A DNA stretch of 64,000 nucleotides from Candidula unifasciata (GCA_905116865.2 CAJHNH020008432.1:193501-257500), one strand, 5' to 3'. Positions 35,169-52,480 are shown, numbered from the stretch's first letter. Made by a program: numbers and translations. Notes: a model not told the origin generated them from the sequence alone.

Positions 35169-36297
35169 GTCCAAGTCCAAGTCCTTTTGAGAAAAAAAAA
35201 ATAAAAGCTCGACCACGTTCAGACTGCTGCTAGCTAGCCTAGGCTGCTAACAGTCTCCGCCTATATTTGTGGTCTGGGTTATTTGCGTCACTTTCGTGAC
35301 TGAATACTGGTGTTTGTGCCATTTCTGGCTTAATGTTTCCATCCGAATCAAACCGCTCGTCCTGATGTCACTGGTGCATGTCTTCCTTCTTCATTCTTGG
35401 TGTTTCCTGTTTGTTCTGTCTCCCTTTGATCTGGCTAGGCGTATCTCGAAGGAGAGCGAGCTTCCAAACACAACGACCTTTCGGCCACCATTTATTGTTT
35501 TAAAATTTTGAGTATTTTAATTTTGCCAAAAAGTACTGAAAACAGTTTTTGAATGTGAATAGTTCCGAGATGTGAAAATTTTCGCGTGTGACCATAGTGG
35601 TCTTATAGTTGTCTTCCTGTAATATGAACGGGTTAGTCATGTAATGGATATGTGTGTGAGAGTTTGTGTGGAGTCTTAAGCGGGTCCAGTCGTCATTTGT
35701 TATTATGTGATCGGGTTGTGTTGATAGCTAAGCTCCGGTGTACGTAAATACCATATAACCGGACCGTCCAGCTCACGCTTTGAGATCCAAATGATCGGCG
35801 ATAAGAATTGTTGTGGCATGTTGGGCAACGAACTCAAGTGCTCTCTGTGGGAATGGGTTGGGGGGTTAAACTCATAGTGCATCCGAAAGAGTTAGGGGAA
35901 GGTGGGGGGAAGGGGAGCGGGAGGCCATTCAGTCAATTCTCGTCGTTGCCGTCTTGCTGGATTCTAGCGTGGCTTTTTGCCGGGACTATGTGTATCACGT
36001 TACCAACCTTTGCTATCATCCCAGTGATGGGGTGGTATTGGAGGTTATGCGTTCTAGTCCTGTCATTATCGAGTCACTTGTATTCCCTATTTGCTGTCAG
36101 TAATATTTTGTTATGAATTCTGTCGGTCATGTGCATGTTGTATGCATGCTGTGGAGTGGGATGGTTTTGTTTATGAATCCCGGAGTATATGGACGCACCC
36201 AACTAGGTGTATGCGTACATGCACTCGAGTACTCATACATGCAGACAACACTACATATTTGTACGTCCTTTCATACTTATACGTGTGTGCATACCTA
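35169..36297. mobile_element. 1.13-kb insertion of unknown class in unit 2
   Basis: Present only in unit 2, between ACCTA (35,164-35,168) and ACCTA (36,293-36,297, counted here as part of the insert). Unit 3 has ACCTCTTAATG at this place, so a 4-5 bp duplication is likely. It starts GTCCAAGTCCAAGTCC with an A-rich stretch soon after. It has no terminal repeats I can see, no coding frame above 102 residues and no recognised motif. It could be a solo LTR without canonical ends, a 5'-truncated retroposed transcript or filler DNA. Confidence 0.6.
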
Positions 36298-37236
36298 ATT
36301 AATGTTCTAAATATATGAAAAATTAGCGGATGTCCTAGAAACGCCATTCAAGTTTATTTTAAGCGGTACATCGCACCTTTGCATCTCAAAAAATCTGCCT
36401 GGCGGTATCCCCGTTCAGTCTGGATTACCGACGAAATATCCTTCAGGTAGTTGGGCGGCCAGGCTGGGCATTTGGGAGACCGACCCGAAAACGAAAATGC
36501 ACTAAAGATTATGCCACTTTACCAGCACTTAATCATCTCAGTGACTGATTATGGATCGGGGTTACTCACTGTCTCGAAGAGTCAGCTAGTCAAACTGGAG
36601 CGCATACAGGATAAAGCTATGCGGCTGATCCAGAGTTGTGCAAGAAACACCCCGATTGTGTGCATGCGATACATGCTTGCATTGCAGACTATTGTAGGTT
36701 AGTTGCGTATCCTTTACAGGACGTTGCAGAACCAACCCTAACAGCCCCTGGCGGTTGTGTGGTTTCTCTAGGCAAATTTACGTCTAGTAGTTTGCCATTG
36801 CTTCCTGGACGGTCGGCTTTCTTGATACCACTGTCGAAACCAACGCAAGGCGTGTGGCTCGCAGCTGGGATCGAACCCGGCATCCCGGCATTACGAAGCG
36901 TTCGCATCAACTTAGCCACAGAGCCGACTGTCGACTATTGTAGATAGGCTAAAAGTGCTGCAGGCTAAGTCAGAGTAGCTGCAGACAGGGAATACCCTCT
37001 GTATGAAGCTTTGGCTGCAGGCAAGGGTCAGAGGCCGAAAAGGGGTAAATGGTGGATGGCTCAAGCAGAAGACATAATAAGCAGCAAGACAAGTATGCAT
37101 GCTGGAGAACATCGGGCGAGGAGAGGAGTGGGTCAATAGCATACTTTTGATCTTTTCTCCAGGCTATGCCGGTGTGATGGTTAATGAACAGGCAGACAGA
37201 TTGGCTGAATCTACAAAACTGGGTGGTAATTGATAC

Positions 37237-42265
<5,029 letters not shown>

Positions 42266-42818
42266 AATACTTGTAAATTTTACCCTGATCTCCCCATTTA
42301 CACACCGCTAGACACTAGCTCTGATTGGACGACCTACTGACCACCTCACCTCTGATAGGTCGGCCTCAAGCAATCCGACTTTCAAACAAGGTCACAGGTA
42401 TATTTCGCACTCGCGCTCATATCGCGTGTTGTATATTTCACCATGCTTTTAAGACTTCTAAAACATTTGAATACTGGGTCTAACACAGGACACCCCCCAC
42501 CCCACGATAGTGACACAATCTATGTCACAGGCCGCCTCTCTCTCGGAAATAAAAACGTAAATGCCAGACAACAACAGACTGCGACACCCATAACCTCGAC
42601 CGTGGTAGATTAGTCCAACCAACTTATCAATGGAGTTGACCTACAACAGGTGGTGTGTAAATGGGGAGACCATCGTATAAATAACCATGAGTTGCAAAGA
42701 CTTTATCCCATTTAAGAAAATGCTTAAAGATTTTACACCTGAAAAGGAACACGCTGTATCTTCCACTGGTTCCAGTGAGAATGACAGGGAAGAATTCAAT
42801 CTAGAGCTTTTGATGTGA
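42266..42818 (+). repeat. 5-kb tandem array, unit 4 (truncated, diverged)
   Basis: Follows the unit start through the 381-bp element (42,289-42,669) and the small ORF start (42,687). It lacks about 54 bp before that ORF and leaves the unit consensus after GTATCTTCC near 42,763. It is visibly more diverged than units 1-3 and runs directly into the right hAT end. It may be the oldest copy, with the array having grown leftwards. Confidence 0.8.
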
Positions 42819-42910
42819 AGTGAGTACAATGTTATACTTTATTTGGCATTTTCTGGCATATATTGGGTAATGGTTTGGCATAAAATGAACTTTTTTATCT
42901 GGCAACCCTG

Positions 42911-42918
42911 CTTTACTT
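42911..42918 (+). repeat. Target-site duplication, right (CTTTACTT)
   Basis: Identical to 18,251-18,258; directly follows terminus TGGCAACCCTG. Confidence 0.75.
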
Positions 42919-43113
42919 CTCCTGTGGGTACCAAGTGCATCTGTTGTGTATTTACACGGCGAGTCAAATATGTCTGTTTTCTTGGATATCCAGGACTTTG
43001 TCTGAGATCAACATAGCTCGGATAATAGTCTAGTTTCTCTGGTGGAGGTGAAGAGTTGAGAGGAAAATTCCTACTCATCACAAAAGCATCAATCCACTTC
43101 GGGACCCGCGACA
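42919..43113 (+). mobile_element. Putative solo LTR, right part
   Basis: From the right target duplication of the hAT-like unit to the end ...CTTCGGGACCCGCGACA, a typical CA-type LTR terminus, then ACCAC. See the left part at 16,241. An open minus-strand frame here (MSRNFPLNSSPPPEKLDY...) is reasonably protein-like but has no partner on the other side of the hAT-like unit, so I do not call it coding. Confidence 0.5.
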
Positions 43114-44990
43114 ACCACCTAGACCATCAACCACCTAGTCCACAAATCAGACAATCAACCACCCAGTCCACTAATCAGACAATCAACTAGCCATTCCACC
43201 AATCATACCATCAACCAGCCAGACTACCAATTATACCATCAACTAGCCCGTCCACCAATCAGACAATCACCCAGCCAGTCCACAGACCACCAATCATACC
43301 ATCAATCTGCCAGTCCACCAATCAAACAACCAGACTACCAATTATACCATCAACTAGCCCGTCCACCAATCAGACAATCACCCAGCCAGTCCACAGACCA
43401 GCCAGACCACCAATCATACCATCAATCTGCCAGTCCACCAATCAGACAATCAAACAACCAGACCACCAATCATACCATCAATCTGCCAGTCCACTAATCA
43501 GACAATCAACCAGCCAGACCACCAATTATACCATCAACCAGCCAGTCCACAAATCCAACAATCAACCACCCGGTCCACAAATCAGACAATCAACTAGCCA
43601 TTCCACCAATGATACTATACACCAGCCAGACTACCAGTTAAACCATCAACTAGCCTGTCCACCAATCAGACAGCCAGTTCACCTATCAACCAACCAGTAT
43701 ACAAATCATACCTTCAACCAGCCAGTCCACCAGTCAGACAATCAACTAGCCAGTCTACCAATCAGATAATTAACTAGCCAGTCCACCAATCAGACAATCA
43801 ACTAGCCAGTCCACCAATCAGACAATCAACCAGCCAGTCCACCAATCAGACAATCAACCAGCCAGTCCACCAATCAGACAATCAACTAGCCAGTCCACCA
43901 ATCAGACAATCAACCAGCCAGTCCACCAATCAGACAATCAACTAGCCAGTCCACCAATCAGATAATCAACCTGCCAGTCCACCAATCAGATAATCAACCT
44001 GCCAGTCCACCAATCAAACAACCAGTCGGTCAGTCCACCAATCATATCATCAACCAGACAGTCCACTAATCAGATAATCAACCAGACAGTCCACTAATCA
44101 GATAATCAATCAGACAGTCCACCAATCAGATAATCAACCAGACAGTCCACTAATCAGATAATCAACCAGACAGTCCACCAATCTATCATCAACCAGACAG
44201 TCCACCAATCATATCATCAACCAGACAGTCCACCAATCATATCATCAACCAGACAGTCCACCAATCAGATAATCAACCAGACAGTCCACCAATCATATCA
44301 TCAACCAGACAGTCCACCAATCAGATAATCAACCAGACAGTACACCAATCATATCATCAACCAGACAGTCCACCAATTAGATAATCAACCAGACAGTCCA
44401 CCAATCAGATAATCAACAAGACAGTCCACCAATCAGATCATCAACCAGACAGTCCACCAATCATATCATCAACCAGACAGTCCACCAATCAGATAATCAA
44501 CCAGCCAATACATGAATCATACAACCAATCAGTCAGTCAGTCCACCAATCATACCATCAATGAGACAACCCACCAGTCATATAATCAACCAGCCAATACA
44601 CCAATCATACCACCAATCAGTCAGTCCACAAATCATACAACCAATCAGTCAGTCCAACAATCATACAACCGATCAGTTAGCCCACCAATCAGACAACCAG
44701 TCGGTCATTGCACCAATCATACCATCAACCAGCCAGCAAACCTATCAGATAATCAACCAGCCAGTCAATAAATCATTCAACCTGCCAGTCCACCACTCAT
44801 GCACTCAACCAGCTAGTCCACCAGTCAGACAATCAACCAGCCAGTCAAACAATCATTCAACCAGCCAGTCCACTAATAAGACAATCAACCAGCTAGTCCA
44901 CCAGTCAGACAATCAACCAGCCAGTCCACCAATAAGACAATCAACCAGCCAGTCCACCAATCAGACAGTGAATCAGCCTGCCCCTAAAGC
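43114..44990 (+). repeat. 28-bp minisatellite, main part (~65 copies)
   Basis: Unit of the form CAGACAATCAACCAGCC-AGTCCACCAAT, that is seven tetramers ending mostly in CA. Sub-blocks differ: copies at about 44,040-44,500 carry CAACCAGACAGTCC with ATATCATC or AGATAATC alternating. An open plus frame of 191 residues (44,512-45,087) is a by-product. Confidence 0.9.
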
Positions 44991-45049
44991 TACCAACCAG
45001 TCACATAACCAGCCAGCCAACCAACCACTAGAATGCAGAATGCACACAA

Positions 45050-45700
45050 CAACCAATTTAACTGGAGTCACACACACACAACAATAACCAACACAACCAC
45101 ACACACAACAATAACCAACACACACATACACACAAACAACTAGAGTTCTACACACAACTGGAGTCCGACAAACAACAACCATAGCAACTAGATTCCCATA
45201 TACAACTGGCCCGTCTTGGCTGTAGTCAGGGCCCTAATCTAACAGCTGAACAGGGTTTCTGGGAATTGTGCCTGGGTAATCCTCATCCGAATATTGGCAC
45301 TTTGTGTCACCTGATGTTGGTTGCCCGTTGTATGGTCCTGGTGGGGTTGAACAACATACATTTATACAACAACCAACACAACCACACACACAACATAACT
45401 CACGTCCCATGCACAGCAGCTAACACAACTGAAGTCCAATATAAACAACCAACACCACTGGAGCTGCACACTCAACAACACAACACCACTGGAGCCGCAC
45501 ACTCAACAACACGACTGAAGCCGCACACACAACCAATATGACTGGAGCCGCACACACACAACAACCAATATGACTGAAGCCGCACACACAACAACCAACA
45601 TGACTGAAGCCGCACACACAACAACCAACATGACTGGAGCCGCACACACAACAACCAACATGACTGAAGCCGCACACACAAATAAGAACGCAATTTATAG
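45050..45700 (+). repeat. ACACA-rich minisatellite, ~30-bp unit
   Basis: Unit like ACAACCAACATGACTGAAGCCGCACACAC, clearest at 45,500-45,690 with about 30-bp steps. An S1 SINE interrupts it at 45,255-45,352. Confidence 0.8.
45255..45352 (+). mobile_element. SINE S1 copy
   Basis: GGGTTTCTGGGAATTGTGCC, GTAATCCTCATCCGAATATTG, GGCACTTTGTGTCACCTGATG, then GTCCTGGTGGGGTTGAAC, the sense orientation of the family. Confidence 0.7.
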
Positions 45701-45811
45701 TATACAACAGGTTATATTTCTAGTTTAGTGAAAATAATGTCAATACATTACATTGTGTAACTTTTGTGTTTGTTAAATGAGTATTCAATACTTAACAAAT
45801 CATAATTCTCT

Positions 45812-45836
45812 CCCCCCCCCCCCCCCCCCCCCCCCC
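45812..45836 (+). repeat. Poly(C) run
   Basis: 25 C; a potential G-quadruplex on the minus strand. Its length in the assembly is uncertain. Confidence 0.9.
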
Positions 45837-45840
45837 TTTA

Positions 45841-46596
45841 CCTCACCCCACAGTGTCAACTCATAGAGCAGAAAAGACAGCTTGCAAGTGCATAATCACA
45901 AGTGCCAGAACGGCCTTTGCAGCTAAAAAGCCATCATCTGCAAACAAAACCAGCAAACACACTAATCAGCTACATTAATAAAACTATAAAATCAGTAACA
46001 AAAATATCTCTACATCTAAAACTATAAACTGGTCTTGTTTTTTTTTTTTTTTTAAAGTTTTTGTGTGTGCTGATGAAGGCTTTTCAACTACAATATCCAT
46101 TCTGCCATTTATGACTGTGTTGTTTTAATTCAAACGTTACACTTGTTCTGTATTCACTGTATGTTTACCATATATCAGCCCATTTCATTTTTTTTTTCTA
46201 TTGTTATTCTCCCTGCATGACAGATTCACAATTTTACTAATAAATTTCCCCCTTTCTGCAAATCAAATTAACCCAGAACAAGTTTTTCTGCATCTGCAAT
46301 TAAAAGTAACTATATTTAGGGATTAAACAATAACTTTAATCAGATTTTATTTCTGTTGCAACAAAAAGAGTTAATATTGTTGTAGAAAAGCCTGATTTAC
46401 AAAAGGGTAAATCTTACTTGCAAAAGGGTGAAAATGATTAGCAAAAGAGTGAATCTGATTTACAAAAGGGTGGATTTGATTTGCCAATCCTGTATGCAAT
46501 ACACATGTCCAAAGCATTATGGGTAAGTTGATAAGCCGTTTGCTCTTAAGGTCTGGTTCATTTCACGGACTATTGTTCTGAAAGCAGTTTCTATGG
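45841..46596. other. Spacer; degenerate CAAAAGGGT repeats
   Basis: Mostly unannotated. Bases 46,385-46,485 have four imperfect copies of GATTTACAAAAGGGTGAAT-like sequence. Confidence 0.45.
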
Positions 46597-46700
46597 AAAT
46601 CCCAGGGGATCATCCCTGGAGCAAGGGAGTTTGTGTTTTCTGCACAGAGAGACTGAGCCATGTAGGATAAAACCAGGTGCAGTGAGGTCAATCTCTTAAA
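46597..46700 (+). mobile_element. SINE S3 fragment
   Basis: CCCAGGGGATCATCCCTGG, GAGAGACTGAGCCATGTAGG, ATAAAACCAGGTGCAGTGAGG: the reverse complement of the S3 copy at 48,680-48,915. Confidence 0.6.
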
Positions 46701-47301
46701 TTCTGAAACCTTCATGATATGTCCAACCCATCTCACAGACATTATAACATCATCCCAGTGCTAGTGCCCCATTTTAGGTGGGGGGAAAAAAGGATAAACC
46801 CACAAGTACATCATAAAAACTAGACTAATTAGAAATTTGCTGAAATCAGATGTGATGGGCTGAAGGGCCCATACTTCACAGCCTAGCTGTAAACCATAAC
46901 ACACCGTGCCAACTGTTATTTTAAGGACAAAGGCTGAAAAGGGGGTGGGGGGGGGGGAGGGGAAGAAGATATAACATCGCTCGTTCCTCCCTTCCCCTCA
47001 TACACATATATATATAATGCATCTCAGATTTCCTGCCTCACTGTCAGCAGTAAACATTTCTCTCAATTTCTAAACATAATAAATACAACCTCCTTTGAGC
47101 CATCGCTCTACAGATTGAAAAAAAAAAAAATCAACAACACAAAATAAATAGTCTTCTCTGTGGCTTTCTACTGTATCAGTCAACATGTCCAGGTCACGGG
47201 CACTCAAGGTATTATGTTTGAACTGTAGCTTCTCCACTTGAATCTATTGCTTGCCTTTTATCCCCTCCAGGATTGCAGTTCGCAGTATTAACACCCCATT
47301 G

Positions 47302-47398
47302 ATGAGAATCCTACTTACAGAAATACCGGTCAGAACCGTTCAACCATAAGGTTATATTGCCCCCCCCCCCCCCCCCCCCCCACCCCCCCCCCCCCCCC
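47302..47398 (-). mobile_element. SINE S1 tail with interrupted C run
   Basis: CAGAACCGTTCAACCATAAGG and TTATATTG match the S1 end (TTCAACCGTTAGGTTATAT), followed by C22-A-C16 (47,360-47,398). Confidence 0.5.
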
Positions 47399-47784
47399 AC
47401 ATTTACGAAGTAACCTAAGTTCGGAAGGGGCAGGGAGTTCGCAAAATTTGTTCAGTTTTGCACCAACACATTCTATTCTGCTAAAGCTAGCAGAGATCTA
47501 ACTCATTTCTCATACTGCAACATTAAATCAAGATACATACGAAACACAACCGTCTACTGGTACAACATGGGTTTGATTTCAAGCTCGTATGTTCTACAGA
47601 TTACGTGTAAATATCAAATTCTCAAGTCACATAATTATAAACATTATAAACACTCACATACTTGTGCATAAGCCTTTTGGACACTCACAGCTGACACGAG
47701 AACAAAATCTTTACATCAGAGATCACACATGTCTTAGGAGAGCTGCCGCAGTAACAGTAACACAAATTTCGAATTTAGGATACC

Positions 47785-47835
47785 AGGGCTGAAATCAGTC
47801 ACACAGTTCATTGAAGAGAAGCAGATGAGATAGTC
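47785..47835 (+). pseudogene. LINE C-terminus scrap
   Basis: GGGCTGAAATCAGTCACACAG, TTCATTGAAGAGAAGCAGATG, AGATAGTCTTGTCATC parallels 54,330-54,395 (LKPVVQFINEQRMRWSGH). Short and decayed. Confidence 0.45.
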
Positions 47836-48439
47836 TTGTCATCTGATGAAAGTGCCATGGTCCCTGGTACCAACTGCCACAGAGAGGCACACTGAAGTAA
47901 TATAAAGAGCAGAGCGCAACAGGAAGACACCGCAAAACATGGAACAACGGCATCAAGAACAGCCTTAAAGAAATGGAGATTAACTTTCATAGCACCGAAA
48001 GAGCATACAGAATAACCCTCTCCTTCTCCCTCCCACCTACTTTTTTGCAACACGTAAGTGAAGGAAATGAAAAAAAATAAGAAAAAAAAAATATGACAGT
48101 CATGAGATTATAAAATATATGTGGCTGTAGGCCAAATAATATAAGTTCCTGGTTATTATTTTAGTGTAATGGCTGTCCATGTAAAAACGATATGTCTTCT
48201 AAGACACAGCATATTTTCTGTTGCTGTGTGGGTCAAATGTCATTAGTTTAGTCCTTATATGTCTTATATGTAAACACATAAATTTACATACATATAAAGA
48301 GTCAAATTATTGCAGTGGCTAGCATGTTTGCACATAGAAAAAAAAGTGAAGAAGTAAAGAACCCTTTTCCACGCCTTTAGGCGTATAGGGCTAGACCTAT
48401 ATTTTATAGACTAATCGGTCCTTGCCCACCAGGGAGATA

Positions 48440-48650
48440 GCAAAAAATAGAGCTACCAGAGGAATTATAGTGTCTGATTCTCAGTTGGTACTGAGGAAGG
48501 TTCAGAATGGACACATGTGGCATGAGTGGATACCAAACATCAGCAAGCCAGAATTACAGGGACTCATGCAGATATACTGTCCAGGAAATGCAGACCTGCA
48601 AGAGAATGAGAGAGAGGGATTTTTTCTGCTACAAAAGTGATAGCTTCAGA
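48440..48650 (+). pseudogene. LINE RNase H fragment
   Basis: IIVSDSQLVLRKVQNG, HMWHEWIPNI and LMQIYCPGNADLQENERE correspond to the middle and end of a LINE RNase H domain (xVSDSxSVL; IxCPGHxGVxGNExAD). The conserved His is Asn, and Gly is lost in GNE. A short fragment with no partner. Confidence 0.7.
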
Positions 48651-48679
48651 AACACTCGTACTGGAGATAGGTCAAGGTA

Positions 48680-48915
48680 AAGGTGAGGGAATCGACTTCA
48701 TTGCACCGGGTTTTATCCCATATGGCTCAGTCTTTCTCCGAAAAACAGATAGCTGCCTGCCGAGAACATCACACAAAGCATGACCTCCGTAACTCTGGCG
48801 ATGATCCCCAGGGATCTCCATAAATATTGCACTCTTGAACAAGGCGGTGCCGCTGTGAAACGACTTCAGAGCGCGAGGCAAAGGCTTGACCACTTGGCCA
48901 CGGAGAAAGGAGACA
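48680..48915 (-). mobile_element. tRNA-headed SINE S3
   Basis: On the minus strand: CTCCGTGGCCAAGTGGTCAAG (A box TGGCCAAGTGG), CTTTGCCTCGCGCTCTGAAG, TCCTGGGGATCATCGCC-like middle, GACTGAGCCATATGGGATAA and AACCCGGTGCAATGAAGTCG. The head resembles a Ser/Leu-type tRNA. Other copies at 46,597 (+) and 55,635 (-). Confidence 0.7.
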
Positions 48916-48929
48916 TTCTGAAGTCCATT

Positions 48930-49215
48930 TATGAATGAGTGCTGATAAAAGACATGAAGTCAGATTATTTGTGAATGTGGAATTAGGAGTGGATCCGACA
49001 AGGAGGGATGAATGTGAGGAAGAGAACGATGTGTTTATAATTAATGTGCTACGGAAACAGTTAGCATCTACTTTACCAATAAATGCTGAGATCACACGCA
49101 ATAACATGTGTAAGAATGTGTGAACGTGGAATTAGAAGCTGATCCGACAAGAAGCGATTATGAGAGAGGGAGGAATAGAATGATGTGTATATAATCACTG
49201 TGCTAGAGAAGTGTT
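48930..49215 (+). repeat. ~145-bp imperfect tandem duplication
   Basis: GTGAATGTGGAATTAGGAGTGG at 48,970 and GTGAACGTGGAATTAGAAGCTG at 49,119, each followed by GATCCGACAAG and a purine-rich stretch ending in GATGTGT(TT/AT)ATAAT. Bases near 49,045 (GTGCTACGGAAACAGTTAGC) also match the reverse complement of 14,300-14,325, in the family T SINE. Confidence 0.65.
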
Positions 49216-49559
49216 TCTCAAAGTGGGTAAATAAAAAAGTTGTCATATTCACAGACATAAAGATCAGTCCACAAAGCCATTTCACACTCTAAACAGGACA
49301 GTTTCAACTAAGAAAAAACACACACACACATCAGAATGCTGTCCAGGAGCACTAGCAGCAGTGAATTTCACCTGACTATAGATCCCTAGAAATGGAAAGG
49401 CAGAGCTTGTGAAGGCTACAGAAAACCTCATGCAGCCTCATCTGTCTCACAGCTTTGAAATGCCAGAATGACTCTTAACAAACAATCTATGAAGCTGAAC
49501 TGGACACATACTTCTTGTACTAGAATGTGACCTAGCACTGCATGCAAAGATCCTTGAAT

Positions 49560-50560
49560 ATGTCTACAACTCTTAACAAAACCTGAATGGACGCACGTAT
49601 ACACCGATGGATCACTGGAGGGAGCAGAAAAAAATCGAGGAGCTAGATGGGTCATCATGCAGCACGATGGAACCACAGTAGAAACATCATGCGCCTATGG
49701 AAAACTCTTATTGATTCAGCCAAAGTACTTGAGGAAAGAAAAATTAAAAACAGCAACATTTTTTTTTCTCTGGGACTGTATGTCAGTCCTCAAGGCGACT
49801 CAGAGGGATCCACAAGACAACATGGAGAGAGAACTGACACCAGCTAAACAGAATCGCTGAAATCCTAAATTGAAACCCAACAATGGAGGAGAGACAATAG
49901 AGAAATTTACAATAAATTTCTCCATTAAGAAACAAGAAAAGATTTCAGGTGTTATCCCACACCTTAACTATCCACTACAAAATATTCTACATTCAGTGTC
50001 CGCCACAATACATTGTGCTACTGAAATTTTCCACCTTTAGGGTCTACTACAAAATGTTCTGGCAGTGAAATTTGCCACTTTCAGTGAAAGCTGTGAAATA
50101 TGGAAAGTGAAGGCGGTAGGCATGACAGTGCTGAGGCACCAGGTAATTTCAACCACTCCAACAACACAAACAGCAAACATGAGAATACAGTGCTTGGTTG
50201 TACATCATTAGTCCAAATGTTCTCCCCAAGACATGCTTCTTTGCCTCTCAAGAGAGGGACAACATATCACATTCAGACTAATGACAGGGCACAACAGGCT
50301 CTGCCAATATAAGTTTTTCTGTATCAGGAACATACATGGGTCCCTGAAACTTGGCACTTGAAAACGCTGAGCATGTACTCCAACACTGTAGACTATATGC
50401 CACTAACAGAGAGGCCATCTGGTCTGGTTTTAACCTCAGTCAAAACAAAGCTGTATGGTACATAGGAAGATGTGGACTGCAAGATAGCCTTCGCCAAGGC
50501 TTCTGACATCCTGATATAAGGTTTTCTGACAGAAGGATCAAAGAAGCAGCAGCAGTTGTT
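49560..50560 (+). pseudogene. LINE 3' end, sister of the 2,860-3,960 copy
   Basis: PEWTHVYTDGSLEGAEKN (RNase H start) near 49,585, a large gap, then LSRERQHITFRLMTGHNRLC, ENAEHVLQHCRLY-like reading, TSVKTKLYGT and AKASDILI, ending in TTTTCTGACAGAAGGATCAA and AAGAAGCAGCAG. The last part aligns throughout with 3,640-3,960. Several stops and frameshifts. Confidence 0.8.
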
Positions 50561-51189
50561 GCTCTGTTTGATCAGTTCCCTCCACCTCTATCTGTTAGAT
50601 GCAATGGATTTAATGTTTGCATGTTTCAGCTAGATTCTGCATCTAGGTCTTCTTTGGTCTGCCTCTTCTACTCTACTGAACCATGCATAATTGTTTTACT
50701 CTAACCATTACAACCACATAAATAGCAAACAAACATGAAAATATGTGATTGTAAAAAAAAATATTTAAGGCAACAAAGTGATCACTGGCCATTAGAATAT
50801 ACTGTAACATTAACAAATAATCGGGCAGCCAGAATAAGATCCTAACTACAGTACCTGCCTACTGTCCCAGCGCAGTTTTCTCAAATCTCATTAAAGAGGG
50901 ATTTTTAAAATTAATCTGGTTATCAAGTCCTATCCCAGAAGCCACTATAAAATCCCAACTTATAACACAATGAATCTTTTTTAACTCCCAACTCAGTCAC
51001 TATTTCAATGTCTGAACTTATAAATGAGTACCATTTTTTTTAAACATCAATCTTCGTAGTCACTTCAACATCCCAATAAAATTAACAGAGTACGATTTCT
51101 TAACTCCCATACAAGTGATCACTGCATGCCCCAACTTTTAAACTGCACATTTAATTTGTATTCTATGACTCCAATACTCAACTGTTTTT
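50561..51189. other. Spacer without recognised feature
   Basis: AT-rich; no support for exon, RNA or named repeat. Confidence 0.35.
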
Positions 51190-51965
51190 ATGTCCATGCC
51201 ACTGGGTTCTTGTATGGCCCCATTACTCAGTTTTCTTTATGACACTATTGTTGGTTCCTTTTATGACACTGCCTTTGAGTTATCTTTATCACCCCACAAT
51301 TCGGTTCTTTTTAATGATTCTGCCTATTGTTTCTCTTTGTCACCCCATAATTCACTTCTTTTAAATTATTCTGTCAGTTGCTTCTCTTTATCACCCCATA
51401 ATTCGGCTTTTGTAAATGATCCTGCCAGTTGCTTCTCTTTATGACTCCATTACTTAGCTCCTTTAAAGACCCTGCAACTTTGCTCTCTAAAGGACCCTTC
51501 GGTTATTTATGACCCCATCACTTGGTTCTTTTTTTCTTTCTTTTTTAAGCCTGCTACTTTGTTCTCCTTATGACCCTTTTCTTTTCTTTTTTAATTAACT
51601 ATGCCGCTGGATTCTGGCTAGGACTCCATTAATCAATCCTTTCTCTAGACCACGCCACTTCGTTACTGCTATGACCCCATTACTTGGTTATTTTTATGAC
51701 CATGCTACTTGGTTCTTTTTATGACTCACCACTTGGTTGTTTGTATTTTTTATTATTTTAATTATCATTTCACTTTATTCTCATCACTGTTCTTTTTTTT
51801 TTTTTAAACTACCATTCTACTTGGTTGTCTTTTTGACTCAATTACTTGGTTCCTTTGATGACTGCCATTTTGTTCTAGTTATGATCCCATTATTAAGTGT
51901 TTTCCCTCCTAATGACCCTGCCACTTGGTTCTTTTTATGACTCTGCCATGACCCCATTATCAAGT
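51190..51965 (+). repeat. Degenerate minisatellite TATGACCCCATTACTTGGTT
   Basis: About 25 diverged copies of a 24-50 bp unit around TTTTTATGACCCCATTACTT and GGTTCTT, with local variants (CACCCCATAATTCGG at 51,290-51,420). Old and heavily eroded. Confidence 0.7.
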
Positions 51966-52280
51966 TGTTGTTTTTCCTAATGTAAATTACTGGCACCTGG
52001 CTTTGTGTTTTTTCCTAGGTCACTGGGGCGAATGCTCGTAATGTAAGCCCTATCCTAGATATAAGCCCTATCTTAAATATAAGTCCTAATTGTCAGCTAA
52101 ACACACCACTGGCATATTGGTTTATAAAGTAAATTATGCCTTAAACAATGTATCAACAGTATTATTACTTTAAATAAATGATAATATAAATGTAGATTTT
52201 TGTACACTAAAAAAACATTTCCTGAAACTGGGCACTAATGTGTCTTTTGAAGCAAAAAAATAATATAAGACACAGTCTTT

Positions 52281-52480
52281 GGGGGGGGGGGGGGGGGGGG
52301 TGTTGGTGGTTATATCACCTAAATATTTTAAGCATAAAGGGAGGAACAAAACCAGGAAGACTCAAACTCTCAACAAAACACTTTGTACAGAAGTCCAGTC
52401 TCACAAGAAAGATGCCTATAACTCTACAGTAACTGCAAAATTATGTTGCCACATTAGATGGGGGGGGGGGGGGGGGGGGG
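52281..52480 (+). repeat. Two G runs 160 bp apart
   Basis: G20 at 52,281-52,300 and G21 at 52,460-52,480. The 190-bp region between repeats AAAGATGCCTATAACTCTACAG with its neighbour at 52,485-52,503, so local duplication may have copied the run. Confidence 0.7.

Noticed and set aside
42839..43114. Minus-strand frame with MSRNFPLNSSPPPEKLDYYP as a host exon
   Set aside because: It lies in the right end of the putative LTR and runs into the hAT terminus; continuation across the empty site gives a stop within a few codons. A donor at GAA|GTAAAG is possible but has no partner exon.
43114..44990. CRISPR-like repeat array
   Set aside because: Contiguous, variable 28-bp units with no unique spacers, in a eukaryotic context.
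44512..45087. 191-residue Gln/Asn/Ser-rich open frame
   Set aside because: The 28-bp minisatellite is simply open in one frame over part of its length.
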